This document shows positions 1-9,107 of a stretch of 64,000 nt of DNA, one piece after another; position 1 is the stretch's first letter, and each line of letters starts with the position of its first letter. The DNA comes from Dongshaea marina. Its GTDB lineage: Bacteria > Pseudomonadota > Gammaproteobacteria > Enterobacterales > Aeromonadaceae. The translations under genes were made by a program, and so were the position numbers. The DNA lies in the NCBI RefSeq assembly GCF_003072645.1, contig NZ_CP028897.1, positions 3,299,658 through 3,363,657 of the forward strand, given 5' to 3'. The notes below the pieces were generated by a model. The model searched no databases, had not been told where the DNA came from, and saw only the letters and a list, made by a program, of their open reading frames with translations.

Positions 1-1
1 C

Positions 2-952
2 ACCTACCAGGGCGCAGGAGTTATCCCCAAAGAGTTGCTTCAATATTTCTATGGTCGGGTCGGCCTGTTTAAAAACCAGCCCGGTGATATGTTACTTGAG
101 GGCGCGGATGTGGTGGTCTCCATCGGATTCAATCCGGTTGAGTATGATCCCGAGATCTGGAATCTTAATACCAACAGCTCAATTATCCATATCGATTATA
201 AGCCTGCGAATATCCGGGAAGCATATCAACCCAAATTCGAGCTACTGGGGGATATCGATGAAAATATCCGTCTGCTGACCGCCGTATGTGAAATCAACCA
301 CCATAACGATCATCCCGAGCTCAGAGCTCAGCTCAATAGCACCATCTCTGCGGGCAGCTCAAAGCTCGGCAAGCCAGGGACGGTTCATCCCCTGCGCTTT
401 TGCTATGAGCTATCCAGGATCATCGATGATGAGACTATTGTCTGCTGCGATATAGGCACCGTCTATATGTGGCTGGCCCGCTATGTCTTTACTCACAATC
501 CCCGGCAGCTGCTGTTCAGCAATGGCCAACAAACCCTGGGCGTCGGACTCCCCTGGGCGATGGCTGGTAAGTTAGCTTTTCCATACAAAAAGGTGATCTC
601 AATCTCGGGTGACGGTGGCTTCCTGTTTTCGGCGATGGAGCTTGAAACTGCGGTTCGGGAGAACATCAATATCAAGCATATTGTCTGGACCGACGGTACA
701 TACAATATGGTCAAAGAGCAGCAGCTGCTCAAGTACAACCGGGAAGCAGCTGTTGAGCTTGGAAGAGTAGATATCCCGATGTTTGCTAAGAGTTTTGGAG
801 CCGAAGGTTATCAGGTTTCTTCACCCGAAGAGCTGACCCCGCTTCTTGAAAAAGAGGTGGGAGATAAGCCTGTGATTATTGATGTCAATATCGACTATAG
901 CGATAACGAAGATCTGTTTATCTCAGCCATCGATCCTGAGTGTATTCAATAG
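2..952 (+). CDS. alsS: Acetolactate synthase, catabolic type (3' part, 5' end outside window)
   Basis: Thiamine-diphosphate enzyme that joins two pyruvates into 2-acetolactate, the first step of acetoin/butanediol formation. The reading frame is already open at the window edge and the first residues (TYQGAGVIPK) match the middle of the family, so roughly the N-terminal 45 percent is missing. The visible part holds the central domain (FYGRVGLFKNQPGD, then GADVVVSIGFNPVEYDP) and the C-terminal ThDP domain, with GDGG at about residues 200-203 followed 24 residues later by N of TYNMV, the ThDP/Mg motif. Lack of a regulatory-subunit gene next door and the short QPGD segment favour the FAD-independent catabolic enzyme over IlvB. 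The next gene follows after 55 bp in the same direction and is probably in the same operon. Confidence 0.88.
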   Translation, partial: TYQGAGVIPKELLQYFYGRVGLFKNQPGDMLLEGADVVVSIGFNPVEYDPEIWNLNTNSSIIHIDYKPANIREAYQPKFELLGDIDENIRLLTAVCEINHHNDHPELRAQLNSTISAGSSKLGKPGTVHPLRFCYELSRIIDDETIVCCDIGTVYMWLARYVFTHNPRQLLFSNGQQTLGVGLPWAMAGKLAFPYKKVISISGDGGFLFSAMELETAVRENINIKHIVWTDGTYNMVKEQQLLKYNREAAVELGRVDIPMFAKSFGAEGYQVSSPEELTPLLEKEVGDKPVIIDVNIDYSDNEDLFISAIDPECIQ

Positions 953-1007
953 ATTATTTCCTCTAAGTCCCCCGCCAAATGGGGGACAAAGATCAAGGGA
1001 GCCCATT

Positions 1008-1808
1008 ATGAACCTTGTATTCAGCCATAAAAACAGCGCCAGCAGCGCATTTAAGGTCATCGGCAGTGTCGAAGATGTGATTGCCGGTATTATCCAGCCC
1101 AGGCTTATCAACCAAACCTTCAAGGCATCGGACTATCAATTCGGATTTGAAGTCGCAACCCCTTGCGGCATCGATAGCATGGGTGAGTCGGTTCTCGTCA
1201 ACGGCTGGTGCTATACGGCTTCAACCGATAAGCATAGTCAGGAGTATCTATCCACTATCTCGGGACAGGAGTTTCAATCCTCCGGCTGTTTTCTGCTCCC
1301 TCAGGGCGAGACGCCATGCAGTAAATTCATCGGCTATGATCTGGCTCTGCCTTATGCTGACTATATTGAAAAGCTATACCGGGAGTTCAATCAGCCACTG
1401 CTGTTTGCCGCGACGGTCCAGTTTAAAGAGCTCTGCGCCGCCTACATCGCTAAGGCCCCGGTCTATAATGAAAATATTTTTGAGAACCGGGATATTTACT
1501 ACTCAGAGCCCAAGATGACATTTCACAATGTGAGCTGCTTTATCATTGGAGCCGTGACAGATTATAACAACCCGTCTCTGTCCGAGGTAAATAACCAGCT
1601 GAAAGTGGTGCTCTACCACAACCCATTTGATGAGACCAACTCTTTGAGCTCCCATACCCACGGAGTGACTCTTGATCGCTATCAAGAGCGCTATGAGGAT
1701 ATTCACCCCGATAACGTGGATAAAACACTGCATATTTTTAACGAAGGCTCGATCATTGAAGCCATTCAGGGAGACATTTTCCGGATAGGATCTGTTACTT
1801 CGCTCTGA
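1008..1808 (+). CDS. Putative divergent acetolactate decarboxylase-like protein
   Basis: 266 residues from ATG 1008, which has AAGGGAG about 7 bases upstream; longer in-frame starts lie in the intergenic region. I do not recognise it as a standard BudA/AlsD, but its order of segments follows that family: FGFEVATPCGIDSMGESV where AlsD has FGLGTFNGLDGEM, then LLFAATVQFKELCAAYIAKA, then TFHNVSCFIIGAVTDY where AlsD has TFENVKGTVVGF, then YHNPFDETNSLSSHTHG where AlsD has YHVHF followed by GGHVLD. The normal His-x-His zinc pair would be His-x-Pro here and the third His becomes an HTH cluster. Length is close to the usual 240-260. Its place directly behind acetolactate synthase is the budA position. 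The functional assignment is inference; it could be an unrelated family. Confidence 0.45.
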   Translation: MNLVFSHKNSASSAFKVIGSVEDVIAGIIQPRLINQTFKASDYQFGFEVATPCGIDSMGESVLVNGWCYTASTDKHSQEYLSTISGQEFQSSGCFLLPQGETPCSKFIGYDLALPYADYIEKLYREFNQPLLFAATVQFKELCAAYIAKAPVYNENIFENRDIYYSEPKMTFHNVSCFIIGAVTDYNNPSLSEVNNQLKVVLYHNPFDETNSLSSHTHGVTLDRYQERYEDIHPDNVDKTLHIFNEGSIIEAIQGDIFRIGSVTSL

Positions 1809-1849
1809 GCTGGAAATACCGAGCGGATCAGACTTGCCTTCCATTGAAG

Positions 1850-2017
1850 ATGATGACAGATATTTGGAGACCGCCAGTAACCTTATCCAATGAAGCCTTC
1901 AGCCTGCTGAGCGAGCACACCCAGGATCCCCCGCGATTAGCCAAGGGAGATCAAGTGACATGGTTCCACAATGACAAGGCCCTATACGGGCAGGGTAACG
2001 ACTTGAAAAATGCTTAG
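1850..2017 (+). CDS. Small hypothetical ORF (55 aa)
   Basis: A 55-codon frame starting MMTDIWRPPVTLSNEAF and ending GNDLKNA, 41 bp behind the decarboxylase-like gene in the same direction. The composition is balanced and protein-like (RLAKGDQVTWFHNDKALYG), but no Shine-Dalgarno is evident and I recognise no family. It may be a small third gene of the operon or the remnant of a longer one. Confidence 0.3.
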   Translation: MMTDIWRPPVTLSNEAFSLLSEHTQDPPRLAKGDQVTWFHNDKALYGQGNDLKNA

Positions 2018-2066
2018 GTTCTGACTGAATCTCTTTAAGATAGGTTTTCTCATCACCAATTTACTC

Positions 2067-2072
2067 TATAAT
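2067..2072 (+). promoter_or_regulatory. Possible -10 box overlapping the annotated yccS start
   Basis: A perfect TATAAT hexamer includes the first two bases of the only upstream ATG of the next gene. There is no good -35 at 17 bp. If it is used, transcription would begin near 2079 and translation would have to start further in, for example at one of the TTG codons at 2083-2098. Confidence 0.3.
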
Positions 2073-4242
2073 GGGCGATTATTTGGCTACTCGGTTGTTG
2101 ACGCCCTTGTCCCTGCAGCATCTCATTCGTCGTACCGTCACGGACAGTCAGTTATTTTTCGCTTTCAAATCACTCATCGCACTGGCTGGGGTGCTGATCC
2201 CTGGCCTGCTATTCGGCCACTTTAATGAATCTGTTGTTCTCTCCCTGGGAGTTGTTGCGGGCGCGATTGCCGAAACCGATAGCAGCATTCGCGGGAGATT
2301 GAAAAACCTGGCGATGACCATTGGCTGCTTCCTGCTCGCCACTTTTTCAGTGGAGCTGCTTAAACCCTACCCCTGGTTGTTTGGGCTCGGCATTTTCAGC
2401 TCAACCTTTATTTTTGTGATGGTGAGTGCCCTGGGCAAACGCTATGCCTCTATCTCTCTGGCCGCCCTGCTGGTTGCCATCTATACCATGCTTGGGATGC
2501 ATACAACCCCTAACCTATGGTTTCAACCGCTGTTTCTGACCAGTGGTGCGCTCTGGTATGGATTGATCTCACTACTCTGGTTGTGGTTTTTCCCTCACAA
2601 GACAGTTCATGAACAGCTGGCACAGCTCTGCTTTACCCTGAGCCACTATCTGCGTGAGAAATCCCGTTTTTTCCCAATTGAGCCCCAGGAGGTTCGGGAG
2701 ATCCGCCACAACCTGGCCCAGCTGCACGTGCCTTTGGTTCATGCCCGCCATGAGCTATTCGATACCCTGAAAAGCCGGCGCCGAAGCCGCGATCCCGAGT
2801 TTCTGGCTCTGATTGAGCAATACAATAAGTTGCTGGAGATCCACGAGCGGGCAATTGCCAGCCATTATCCCTATGCCAGGCTCAACGAAGTGGCCAGTAA
2901 AACCGCCCTGATCGCTGGCTTTAAAGAAGTCCTAACCCAGCTGGGAGAAGCCTGCTATCAGCTGGGGCGCGCCATACTGACCCATCAGGCCTATCAACAC
3001 TCTGCCGGCCTTAACTGGGCAATTTCGGCACTTGACGATCAACTCCAGTTAGCCCACCAAAAAGGTGACTACCCTAGTGAGCTGCATCAACCCCTGCGGT
3101 TACTCTGGAGAAACTTAGAGCAGATCAATCAGCGGCTGCAACAATTCCAATCCCTAAGCGAGCAGACCTCTCCACTCGAGATCAAGCTGGGGGATATCCG
3201 CTCACATGACTCATCCCTGCCGCTTCTTAAGCTGCTCCGCCGCTATTTCAGCATCGACTCTCTGCAGTTTCGCCATGCCATTCGAATGGGACTATGCCTG
3301 GTGGCGGGATACGGGATCCTTGAGCTGTTCCATCTGGAGAAAGGCTACTGGATCCTTCTGACCTGCCTGTTTGTTTGCCAGCCCAGTTATAGCGCTACCC
3401 GAGCCCGGCTTCTGCAGCGCATGAGTGGTACTGTTACCGGTCTGATCCTCGGGCTTCCCCTGCTCTATTTCGCCCCGACGATCCAGCTGCAGCTGGTGAT
3501 AATGGCCCTGTGTGCCTTTTTGTTTTTCACCCAACTGCGTAACCACTACAGCATTGCGGTGATCTTTATTACCCTGTTTGTGGTGTTTGCCTTCAATATC
3601 CTGGGCAATGAAGGCTATCAGATCATGCTGCCGCGCCTCGCAGATACCATCATCGGCTCGCTACTCTCTTTTGCCGTTGTGACCCTGCTATGGCCCGACT
3701 GGCAAATGCGTCAACTCCCCAAGCTGCTCAGTCACTCCCTCACCGCCAATGCCTGTTATCTGCACGCCGTGATGCGCGATGGCAATGCCTGGCTGCACAG
3801 CTGCAGCCACCGTGCCCACCTGGCGGATAACGAGGTCGCCAAAGCCTGGCAACAGATGTTGATTGAACCGGGCTCCTGTCCGAAAGAGGTTCAGTTATGC
3901 TACCGATTGAGTGTCAGTAACCATGCCCTGCTCTCCTACATTGCCGCACTGGCCGTGCACATTCACCCTGAATCACGAGCACTCCCCGGGCTACTACGCG
4001 CCCAGGCAGATCGTATCGAGATAATGCTCAAGCAAGCCGCGGCATCGGTACAGGCACTCAATCCAGGCGAGCAAGAGCAGATCCAAACCCAGTCTATCAT
4101 CGCTGAGCAGTCTCAAACCGAGCAGGATATATTCGGCTATCAGCTGCAGCTCATCGAAAATCAATCCCGTAAGATCCTGGCGCTGGCCCAAACCCTGGGG
4201 GCAGAACACCTTGAATTTGCCTCCATGGAGGTAAGCCGCTAG
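2071..4242 (+). CDS. yccS: YccS/YhfK-type FUSC-domain inner membrane protein
   Basis: 723-residue integral membrane protein of the FUSC/aromatic-acid-exporter-like family. It has the family's duplicated layout: a first hydrophobic bundle (about residues 25-180), a long soluble stretch with coiled-coil character (about 190-400), a second membrane bundle (about 405-545, with [26 protein letters not shown], a signature of the family) and a C-terminal helical domain. E. coli YccS is 717 residues. Substrate is unknown; related proteins are thought to move aromatic acids or contribute to envelope stress. The start is uncertain because the ATG lies in a TATAAT box and has no clear ribosome site. tusE follows after 31 bp, as yccS and tusE are also neighbours in enterobacteria. 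Confidence 0.8.
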   Translation: MGDYLATRLLTPLSLQHLIRRTVTDSQLFFAFKSLIALAGVLIPGLLFGHFNESVVLSLGVVAGAIAETDSSIRGRLKNLAMTIGCFLLATFSVELLKPYPWLFGLGIFSSTFIFVMVSALGKRYASISLAALLVAIYTMLGMHTTPNLWFQPLFLTSGALWYGLISLLWLWFFPHKTVHEQLAQLCFTLSHYLREKSRFFPIEPQEVREIRHNLAQLHVPLVHARHELFDTLKSRRRSRDPEFLALIEQYNKLLEIHERAIASHYPYARLNEVASKTALIAGFKEVLTQLGEACYQLGRAILTHQAYQHSAGLNWAISALDDQLQLAHQKGDYPSELHQPLRLLWRNLEQINQRLQQFQSLSEQTSPLEIKLGDIRSHDSSLPLLKLLRRYFSIDSLQFRHAIRMGLCLVAGYGILELFHLEKGYWILLTCLFVCQPSYSATRARLLQRMSGTVTGLILGLPLLYFAPTIQLQLVIMALCAFLFFTQLRNHYSIAVIFITLFVVFAFNILGNEGYQIMLPRLADTIIGSLLSFAVVTLLWPDWQMRQLPKLLSHSLTANACYLHAVMRDGNAWLHSCSHRAHLADNEVAKAWQQMLIEPGSCPKEVQLCYRLSVSNHALLSYIAALAVHIHPESRALPGLLRAQADRIEIMLKQAAASVQALNPGEQEQIQTQSIIAEQSQTEQDIFGYQLQLIENQSRKILALAQTLGAEHLEFASMEVSR

Positions 4243-4273
4243 GATCGCCCTTTGGCTAATCAAGAGTTATCAC

Positions 4274-4603
4274 ATGTTAGACATAGATGGAAAAGAGATC
4301 CCAACCGATCCCCAGGGCTATCTGCTGGATCATCTGTTGTGGAGCGAGGCCCTTGCCGAGAAGATCGCTTCCCAGGAGGGGATCAGCCTAACCTCAGATC
4401 ACTGGGAGGTTATTCACTTTGTGCGCCGCTTCTATCTGGAGTACAACTCCTCTCCGGCGATCCGCGCCCTGGTCAAAGCTATGGGTAAGGAGTACGGCGA
4501 AGAAAAAGGCAATAGCCGTTACCTTTACCGGCTATTCCCAAAGGGACCTGCCAAGCAGGCCACTAAAATTGCCGGCCTCCCCAAGCCGGTACGCTGTATT
4601 TAG
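4274..4603 (+). CDS. tusE: Sulfur relay protein TusE (DsrC family)
   Basis: 109 residues, the usual length for TusE/DsrC. TusE takes persulfide sulfur from the TusBCD complex and hands it to MnmA for 2-thiolation of wobble U34 in tRNA. The C-terminal KPVRCI places the acceptor cysteine at the second-to-last residue, as in the family, and the [16 protein letters not shown] helix is typical. It follows yccS closely in the same direction and may be co-transcribed with it. tusBCD and mnmA are not in the window. Confidence 0.92.
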   Translation: MLDIDGKEIPTDPQGYLLDHLLWSEALAEKIASQEGISLTSDHWEVIHFVRRFYLEYNSSPAIRALVKAMGKEYGEEKGNSRYLYRLFPKGPAKQATKIAGLPKPVRCI

Positions 4604-5460
4604 CTCAACCTTGAGTGTAAATGCCTTGGGAGACTCGGCCAGATCGCTATCTCCCTCGGATCTTTTAGATTTCTACTGCACGCCAACTTTAGCTGTAATA
4701 AACCTCAGATCTGCATAAGCGCTTCCTTTTCAAGCCGAGACATTCGGATGCTCGGCTTCTTTTCCTGGAAGGTATATGCAATGAGGCCAGCAAGGAGATT
4801 CACCATAAAGCTGACGCAGCTACGATGCCGTGAGTGTTCTATCTGAGAGATGTTCTTCAGCTGATCAAAGACGGTTTCAATGATGAAGCGTTTGCGAAGC
4901 ATCAGCTTATCCCATAGCCGCATCAACTTTGGTTTCATATTCTTCCTGATGCTGGTAATTAATGTGACCCCTTGGTCTGCCAGCTCTTCTGCAAGTGGTC
5001 CTGAAATATAGCCTTTATCTCCATAGAGTGAACCCCAGAGCTGCTCGCACATTTCAGGAAGAGGAGTTCTGTCATCAACATTGGCTGGGGTTAATTTGAC
5101 CGAGATAACACCACCTTGATCATTGATAATAAGGTGCAATTTAAATCCATAAAACCACCCCATGGTTCCTTTGCCACGCTTGGCTGCACCTTCAAATACT
5201 TGATGCCGAGGGATGCGAAGGTTATGGCAAACCTGAAGTTTTGTTGAGTCGACGAATGCAATCCCAGTAGGTTTTGCTTGTCTGTGGGTGAGATAGGAGC
5301 ACAAAGGGATCAGGGTCGCTTGCATCAATTTCAACATCCGACTGTAACTCACCAGGCCGGGGAACTCACTTTTCCAGTACTTACAGACAAACTGAAGATA
5401 ATAGGATTTAAAGTCTCGGAAGCCCAAGCGATGAAATGCGATGACGATGGTCATCACTTC

Positions 5461-5590
5461 TGCGTTTTTTGGTCCATCGCGATCACCCAATAAGATCGAT
5501 AGCGATCACTGAATAATATCGATCGCGATCGCTCAATAATATCGATGGCGATCACTTTTGAGTTTTATATTATTGGGTGATCGGCATGAA
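5461..5590 (+). repeat. IS21 left-end multiple terminal repeats
   Basis: Four closely spaced copies of a motif like ATATCGATnGCGATCAC lie between the left tip and istA, with alternating spacers of the form CAATAATATC. The right end (8040-8080) has related copies in the opposite sense. IS21-family transposases bind such repeated sites at each end. Confidence 0.7.
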
Positions 5591-5694
5591 TATTATGCAG
5601 TCCCGACCGAAATGTTATTCATTTCAACTCCCGTTTCGCAGGTGTTTTTTTAACCGGCTATGCTCTCTGTTTGACCTCGAGCGGAGAGCCAGCC

Positions 5695-7242
5695 ATGCCA
5701 ACGGTGCATATCACCATGCGAAAACTCAAAGAGATCCTCAGACTCAAGTACCAAGGCGGCCTGAGTCACCGCCAGATCGCAAGCAGCCTGTCTGTGTCTC
5801 CGTCGACTGTGTCCAATTACTGCAAAAGGGCCCAACAGATGGGGCTATGCCAATGGCCTCTGCCTGCTGAGTGGGATGAAGAGCGGCTGCGCCGTGAGTT
5901 CCTTGAGACCCGGATCACGGTTCGTCAGACACCTCCTCTGCCGGATTGGGCCGTGGCCCATCAGGAGCTCAGACGCAAAGGGATGACGCTACAACTCCTG
6001 TGGGAGGAGTATGCTGAGCGACATCCCAAGAACCACTACAGCTATAACCATTACTGCATGCGTTATCGTGAGTGGCGTAAATGCCAGTCTCCCTCAATGC
6101 GTCAGAGCCATAAAGCCGGTGAAAAACTGTTTGTTGATTACTGCGGTCCAACCGTGCCCATCGTGGATCCGAGGACTGGGGAGGAGCGTCGGGCTCAGAT
6201 CTTTGTCGCTGTGATGGGTGCATCCAGCTACACCTACGCCGATGCAACCTTGAGTCAGGGGCTGGAAGACTGGGTGATGAGCCATAAACGGGCCTTCGAA
6301 TTTCTGGGGGGAGTACCAGAGATGATCGTTCCGGATAATCTCAAAAGCGGAGTCAGTAGAGCGTGTCGCTACGAGCCAGATCTCAATCCTACCTATCAGC
6401 AGCTGGCTGCACACTATGGTGTTGCAGTGCTTCCTGCCCGTCCTTACAAGCCCAAAGATAAAGCCAAGGCTGAGGTGGGCGTGCAGATCGTTGAGCGCTG
6501 GATCCTGGCAAAACTGCGCCATGAGACCTTCTTCAGTCTGGCTCAGCTAAACCAGCGGATCGGGGCTCTGCTCACCGAGTTGAACAATCGCCCGTTCAAG
6601 AAGCTGCCGGGAAGCCGTAAATCACAGTTTGAATTGCTAGACAAACCGGTGCTCAAATCGCTGCCTCAAAACCCCTATCAGTTCACCCGGGTGAAGGCGG
6701 TTCGGGTTCATATCGACTATCACATCGAGCTCGACAAGCACTACTACTCGGTTCCCTATACCCTGCTCAAACGCAAGCTTGAAGCGCATATCTGCGACAA
6801 CCTGGTACGGATCTATCATGGTGGTCGCTGTGTCGCGACACATCCACGCAGCTATCAGCAGGGAGGGCAAACCACCCACCCCGATCATATGCCGGTCGCA
6901 CACCAAAAGCAGATGCAATGGACCCCGGGACGCTTTCTGAACTGGGCTCAGGAGATAGGCCCCTCCACGCTTGCGGTGATCAAACAGCTGCTCTACCGAA
7001 AGTCCCACCCGGAGCTTGGATATCGGGCCAGCCTTGGGATCCTCAACCTGGAAAAGCGATATGGACGCCCCCGCTTAGAAGCGGCCTGCCAGCGAGCAGA
7101 CCGAACGGGCGTTTACTATCAGAAAGGGATCCGCTCCATCCTGGAAAAGGGGCTGGATGGCCAGCCACTGCCCGAAACTCAGCCGGATCGTCTGGCGGAG
7201 CTCACTCACCTCAATATCCGTGGCTCAGGCTACTATCACTAA
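5695..7242 (+). CDS. istA: IS21-family transposase IstA
   Basis: 515 residues from ATG 5695, preceded by GGAGAG; an earlier in-frame ATG at 5671 lacks a ribosome site. The N-terminus has a helix-turn-helix (LSHRQIASSLSVSPSTVSNY, about residues 21-40). The DDE catalytic triad is readable as D148 (LFVDYCG), D214 (VPDNLKS) and E260 (AKAEVG). The C-terminal part has the Mu-type beta-barrel segment (HYYSVPYTLLKRKLEAHI). istB starts 9 bp after its stop. Confidence 0.94.
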   Translation: MPTVHITMRKLKEILRLKYQGGLSHRQIASSLSVSPSTVSNYCKRAQQMGLCQWPLPAEWDEERLRREFLETRITVRQTPPLPDWAVAHQELRRKGMTLQLLWEEYAERHPKNHYSYNHYCMRYREWRKCQSPSMRQSHKAGEKLFVDYCGPTVPIVDPRTGEERRAQIFVAVMGASSYTYADATLSQGLEDWVMSHKRAFEFLGGVPEMIVPDNLKSGVSRACRYEPDLNPTYQQLAAHYGVAVLPARPYKPKDKAKAEVGVQIVERWILAKLRHETFFSLAQLNQRIGALLTELNNRPFKKLPGSRKSQFELLDKPVLKSLPQNPYQFTRVKAVRVHIDYHIELDKHYYSVPYTLLKRKLEAHICDNLVRIYHGGRCVATHPRSYQQGGQTTHPDHMPVAHQKQMQWTPGRFLNWAQEIGPSTLAVIKQLLYRKSHPELGYRASLGILNLEKRYGRPRLEAACQRADRTGVYYQKGIRSILEKGLDGQPLPETQPDRLAELTHLNIRGSGYYH

Positions 7243-7251
7243 GGATCAAAG

Positions 7252-8007
7252 ATGACAGAACAACTCAAACAGCAACTTCGGGAGCTGAAACTAAGTGGTA
7301 TCCGGGATGCCCTGGAAAGGCAACATCAGCAACCCGGGCACTACCAGGAACTCGGGTTCGAAGAGCGACTCAGCCTGCTGCTGGAGCAGGAGCTGACGGA
7401 TCGGTCTCAGCGGCGGATCGAGCGCCTTATCAAGCAGGCCCGATTCCGGCTGCAGGCAAATCTGGAGCAACTGGATTATCGAAGTGATCGCGGCTTGCAT
7501 AGAGCCCAGATCCGCTCACTGGCAGAGGGATACTGGCTTAGCCTGGGGCAGACTCTGATCCTGACCGGGGCGACCGGGTGCGGGAAAACCTATCTGGCCT
7601 GCGCCCTGGGCCATCACTTCTGTCTGCAGGGACTCGGGGTTCGCTACTTCCGGTTTAAAGAGCTGCTGGAGCAACTGCAGCTGGCTCAGGCTGATGGCAG
7701 CTATCGAAAGCTGATGGTTCAGTTGAGAAACACGCCGCTTCTGATCCTCGATGACTGGGGACTGGAGTCGCTGAATGCGCTTCAGCGTAGCGATCTACTG
7801 GAGTTAATCGATGCTCGCCATGGTCACGGAGCCACACTGATCGGCAGCCAGCTTCCGCTGGAGCACTGGCACACAATGATCGGTGAATCAACCCATGCGG
7901 ATGCGATCCTGGATCGTCTGGTTCATGGAGCGATCCGTGTAGAATTATGCGGAGAATCGATGAGAAAAATCACCGCAGAGTTGACGGATGCCGATCACTC
8001 AGGGTAA
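7252..8007 (+). CDS. istB: IS21-family helper ATPase IstB
   Basis: 251-residue AAA+ ATPase related to DnaC that assembles with IstA and target DNA. Walker A is GATGCGKT at residues 106-113 and Walker B is LLILDDWG at about 163-170. A clear AAGGA precedes the ATG at 7252. Length matches the family and no lesion is seen. The stop lies 80 bp before the right end of the element. Confidence 0.94.
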   Translation: MTEQLKQQLRELKLSGIRDALERQHQQPGHYQELGFEERLSLLLEQELTDRSQRRIERLIKQARFRLQANLEQLDYRSDRGLHRAQIRSLAEGYWLSLGQTLILTGATGCGKTYLACALGHHFCLQGLGVRYFRFKELLEQLQLAQADGSYRKLMVQLRNTPLLILDDWGLESLNALQRSDLLELIDARHGHGATLIGSQLPLEHWHTMIGESTHADAILDRLVHGAIRVELCGESMRKITAELTDADHSG

Positions 8008-8421
8008 AAAATAACCCAGTCTGTGAGACGGGATGTTGAGGTGATCGACATCATATTATTCGGTGATCGCCATCGCGATAATACGCAACTTCACTGACAA
8101 CCAGGCGAGAGGGTCTGTTCCGCTGCTTCACACCTAAGGAGATCTGCTGTTTTTGCCAAGCGGGTAGAAAGACCTGACAGAAATCATCGACATCAACGAA
8201 AATAGCTTCTAAATTGATCATGCCCAAGCTCCTTGGCGATTGATGGTTCTGGACAAACGATCAGATCGCAGCTTGGGCTTTTAGTTCCCCTCTTATGCGC
8301 AGCTCAGGTTAATAAAGTAAGAAGCTAACAATTGATCTAGATTTTGTAGAATCTAAATCAGGAGCTAAGCAAAGCATCGAGCCAGAAAACACGTAAATAT
8401 AAAGCCTATAAGTTCGGATGG

Positions 8422-8846
8422 ATGATGAATTATGATATACACAATAACAAAGGGGCTGGTCCACTTCTTATAGGGATATCCCGCGATGAAGCTCGATCAT
8501 GTATGGAAGATGCTCCAACCTCTTTCAAAAGAAGTCCACAGGCGCATGAGCCCTGCGATTACTATGAGATGATTGGGGTTTTTATTTACTATAAAAGCCC
8601 AGGACTTATCGAAGCGATAGAAGTTTCTTCTCCCTCAGCTGTAATGTATCAGGGAGTTGATCTACTCAGCATACCTTTTGCCGTGGTAAAAAATTATTGT
8701 CTACTGTTGATAAGAACCTGGAAGTCGAAGCGGACAGCTTAACCTCCTTGAAATTAGGGGTTGAAGTGTATGCCCCTAATTCCGATGACAATCCCAACTC
8801 ACCGCCAGAAAGTATTATTATTTTTGAAGATGGATATTTCGATTAA
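8422..8846 (+). pseudogene. Small cytoplasmic protein, frameshifted (immunity-protein-like)
   Basis: The first frame gives MNYDIHNNKGAGPLLIGISRDEARSCM and reads well to FAVVK near 8690. It then becomes unlike protein, while the neighbouring frame continues naturally as LLSTVDKNLEVEADSL and ends SIIIFEDGYFD at 8846. One extra A in the A6 run at 8688-8693 would join them (VVKKLLSTVD), giving about 140 residues. The GxGPLLIGISRDEAR opening and the acidic FEDGYFD ending recall small immunity-like proteins linked to polymorphic toxins, but I cannot name the family and no toxin gene is adjacent. The gene sits beside the IS cluster. The lesion may be real or a sequencing error. Confidence 0.6.
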
Positions 8847-8869
8847 CTCGGTTGCGTTCCAAGTGCCTT

Positions 8870-9050
8870 TTAGTTCCCTCATTCATCAAGTCTTGTTCGA
8901 GGCAGGGATGCCGAGCCTCGGAGCGTGATGGAGGGACTCATCACGCGCAGAGAGCTTTTGGTTACTTTTCTCGGCAGAAAAGTGACTCGCCAGTCGGGCG
9001 ATACCGACGATTGCCGCAAAGCGGCAAATACATGAACAGCTGAAAGCTGA
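8870..9050 (+). repeat. Structured dispersed repeat, copy 1 (diverged)
   Basis: Shares the architecture of the repeat at 20.0, 20.5 and 53.2 kb. Hairpin 1 is GCGTGATG (8923-8930), loop GAGGGACT, CATCACGC (8939-8946). Hairpin 2 is GTTACTTTTC (8961-8970), loop TCGGCA, GAAAAGTGAC (8977-8986). Hairpin 3 is GTCGG-GCGATA-CCGAC just after. Stems differ from the other copies by paired changes. A short frame over it is a shadow. Confidence 0.6.
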
Positions 9051-9073
9051 GGCTTAAAATTCAAACCTAAGCC

Positions 9074-9100
9074 GGAGCCACCTCCAACGGAGGATGGCTC
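9074..9100 (-). terminator. Possible terminator hairpin after dedD
   Basis: An inverted repeat GAGCCxCCTCC-AAC-GGAGGxTGGCTC lies 8-34 bp beyond the dedD stop. There is no T run after it on the minus strand, so intrinsic termination is uncertain. Confidence 0.3.
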
Positions 9101-9107
9101 ACAGGAA

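Larger units (their letters stand above)
5461..8087 (+). mobile_element. IS21-family insertion sequence (istA-istB)
   Basis: 2627 bp, with the 5'-TG...CA-3' tips expected for IS21: TGCG at 5461 and CGCA ending at 8087. It is flanked by a 5-bp direct duplication ACTTC (5456-5460 and 8088-8092). Both ends carry a GCGATCACC motif inside the tips and multiple copies of a CGAT-rich terminal repeat. It carries istA and istB, both intact, so it may be active. Confidence 0.92.
4705..8221 (-). pseudogene. IS982-family transposase, split by the IS21-family insertion
   Basis: The N-terminal part reads from ATG at 8221 to 8088 (starts MINLEAIFVDVDDFCQVF, typical of IS982) and the rest from 5455 to 4705. 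Removing the inserted element plus one copy of the 5-bp duplication restores a frame of 885 bp, 294 residues, with VVSEVMTIVIAFH across the joint. Family motifs include FVDSTKLQVC, GWFYGFKLHLIIND, NVDDRTPLPE and a late FIIETVFDQLK segment. The frame is otherwise intact, so the split is the only visible lesion and the element should no longer move by itself. Confidence 0.9.
4702..8309 (-). mobile_element. IS982-family insertion sequence, interrupted by an IS21-family element
   Basis: Without the inserted element and its 5-bp duplication this is a 976-bp IS, the normal size for IS982. Imperfect terminal inverted repeats are visible: ACCTCAGATCTGCATAAGCG at 4702-4721 and ACCTGAGCTGCGCATAAGAG read inward from 8309, matching at 15 of 20 positions. 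Both ends are bordered by the same hexamer TAATAA (4696-4701 and 8310-8315), a plausible target duplication. Confidence 0.88.
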
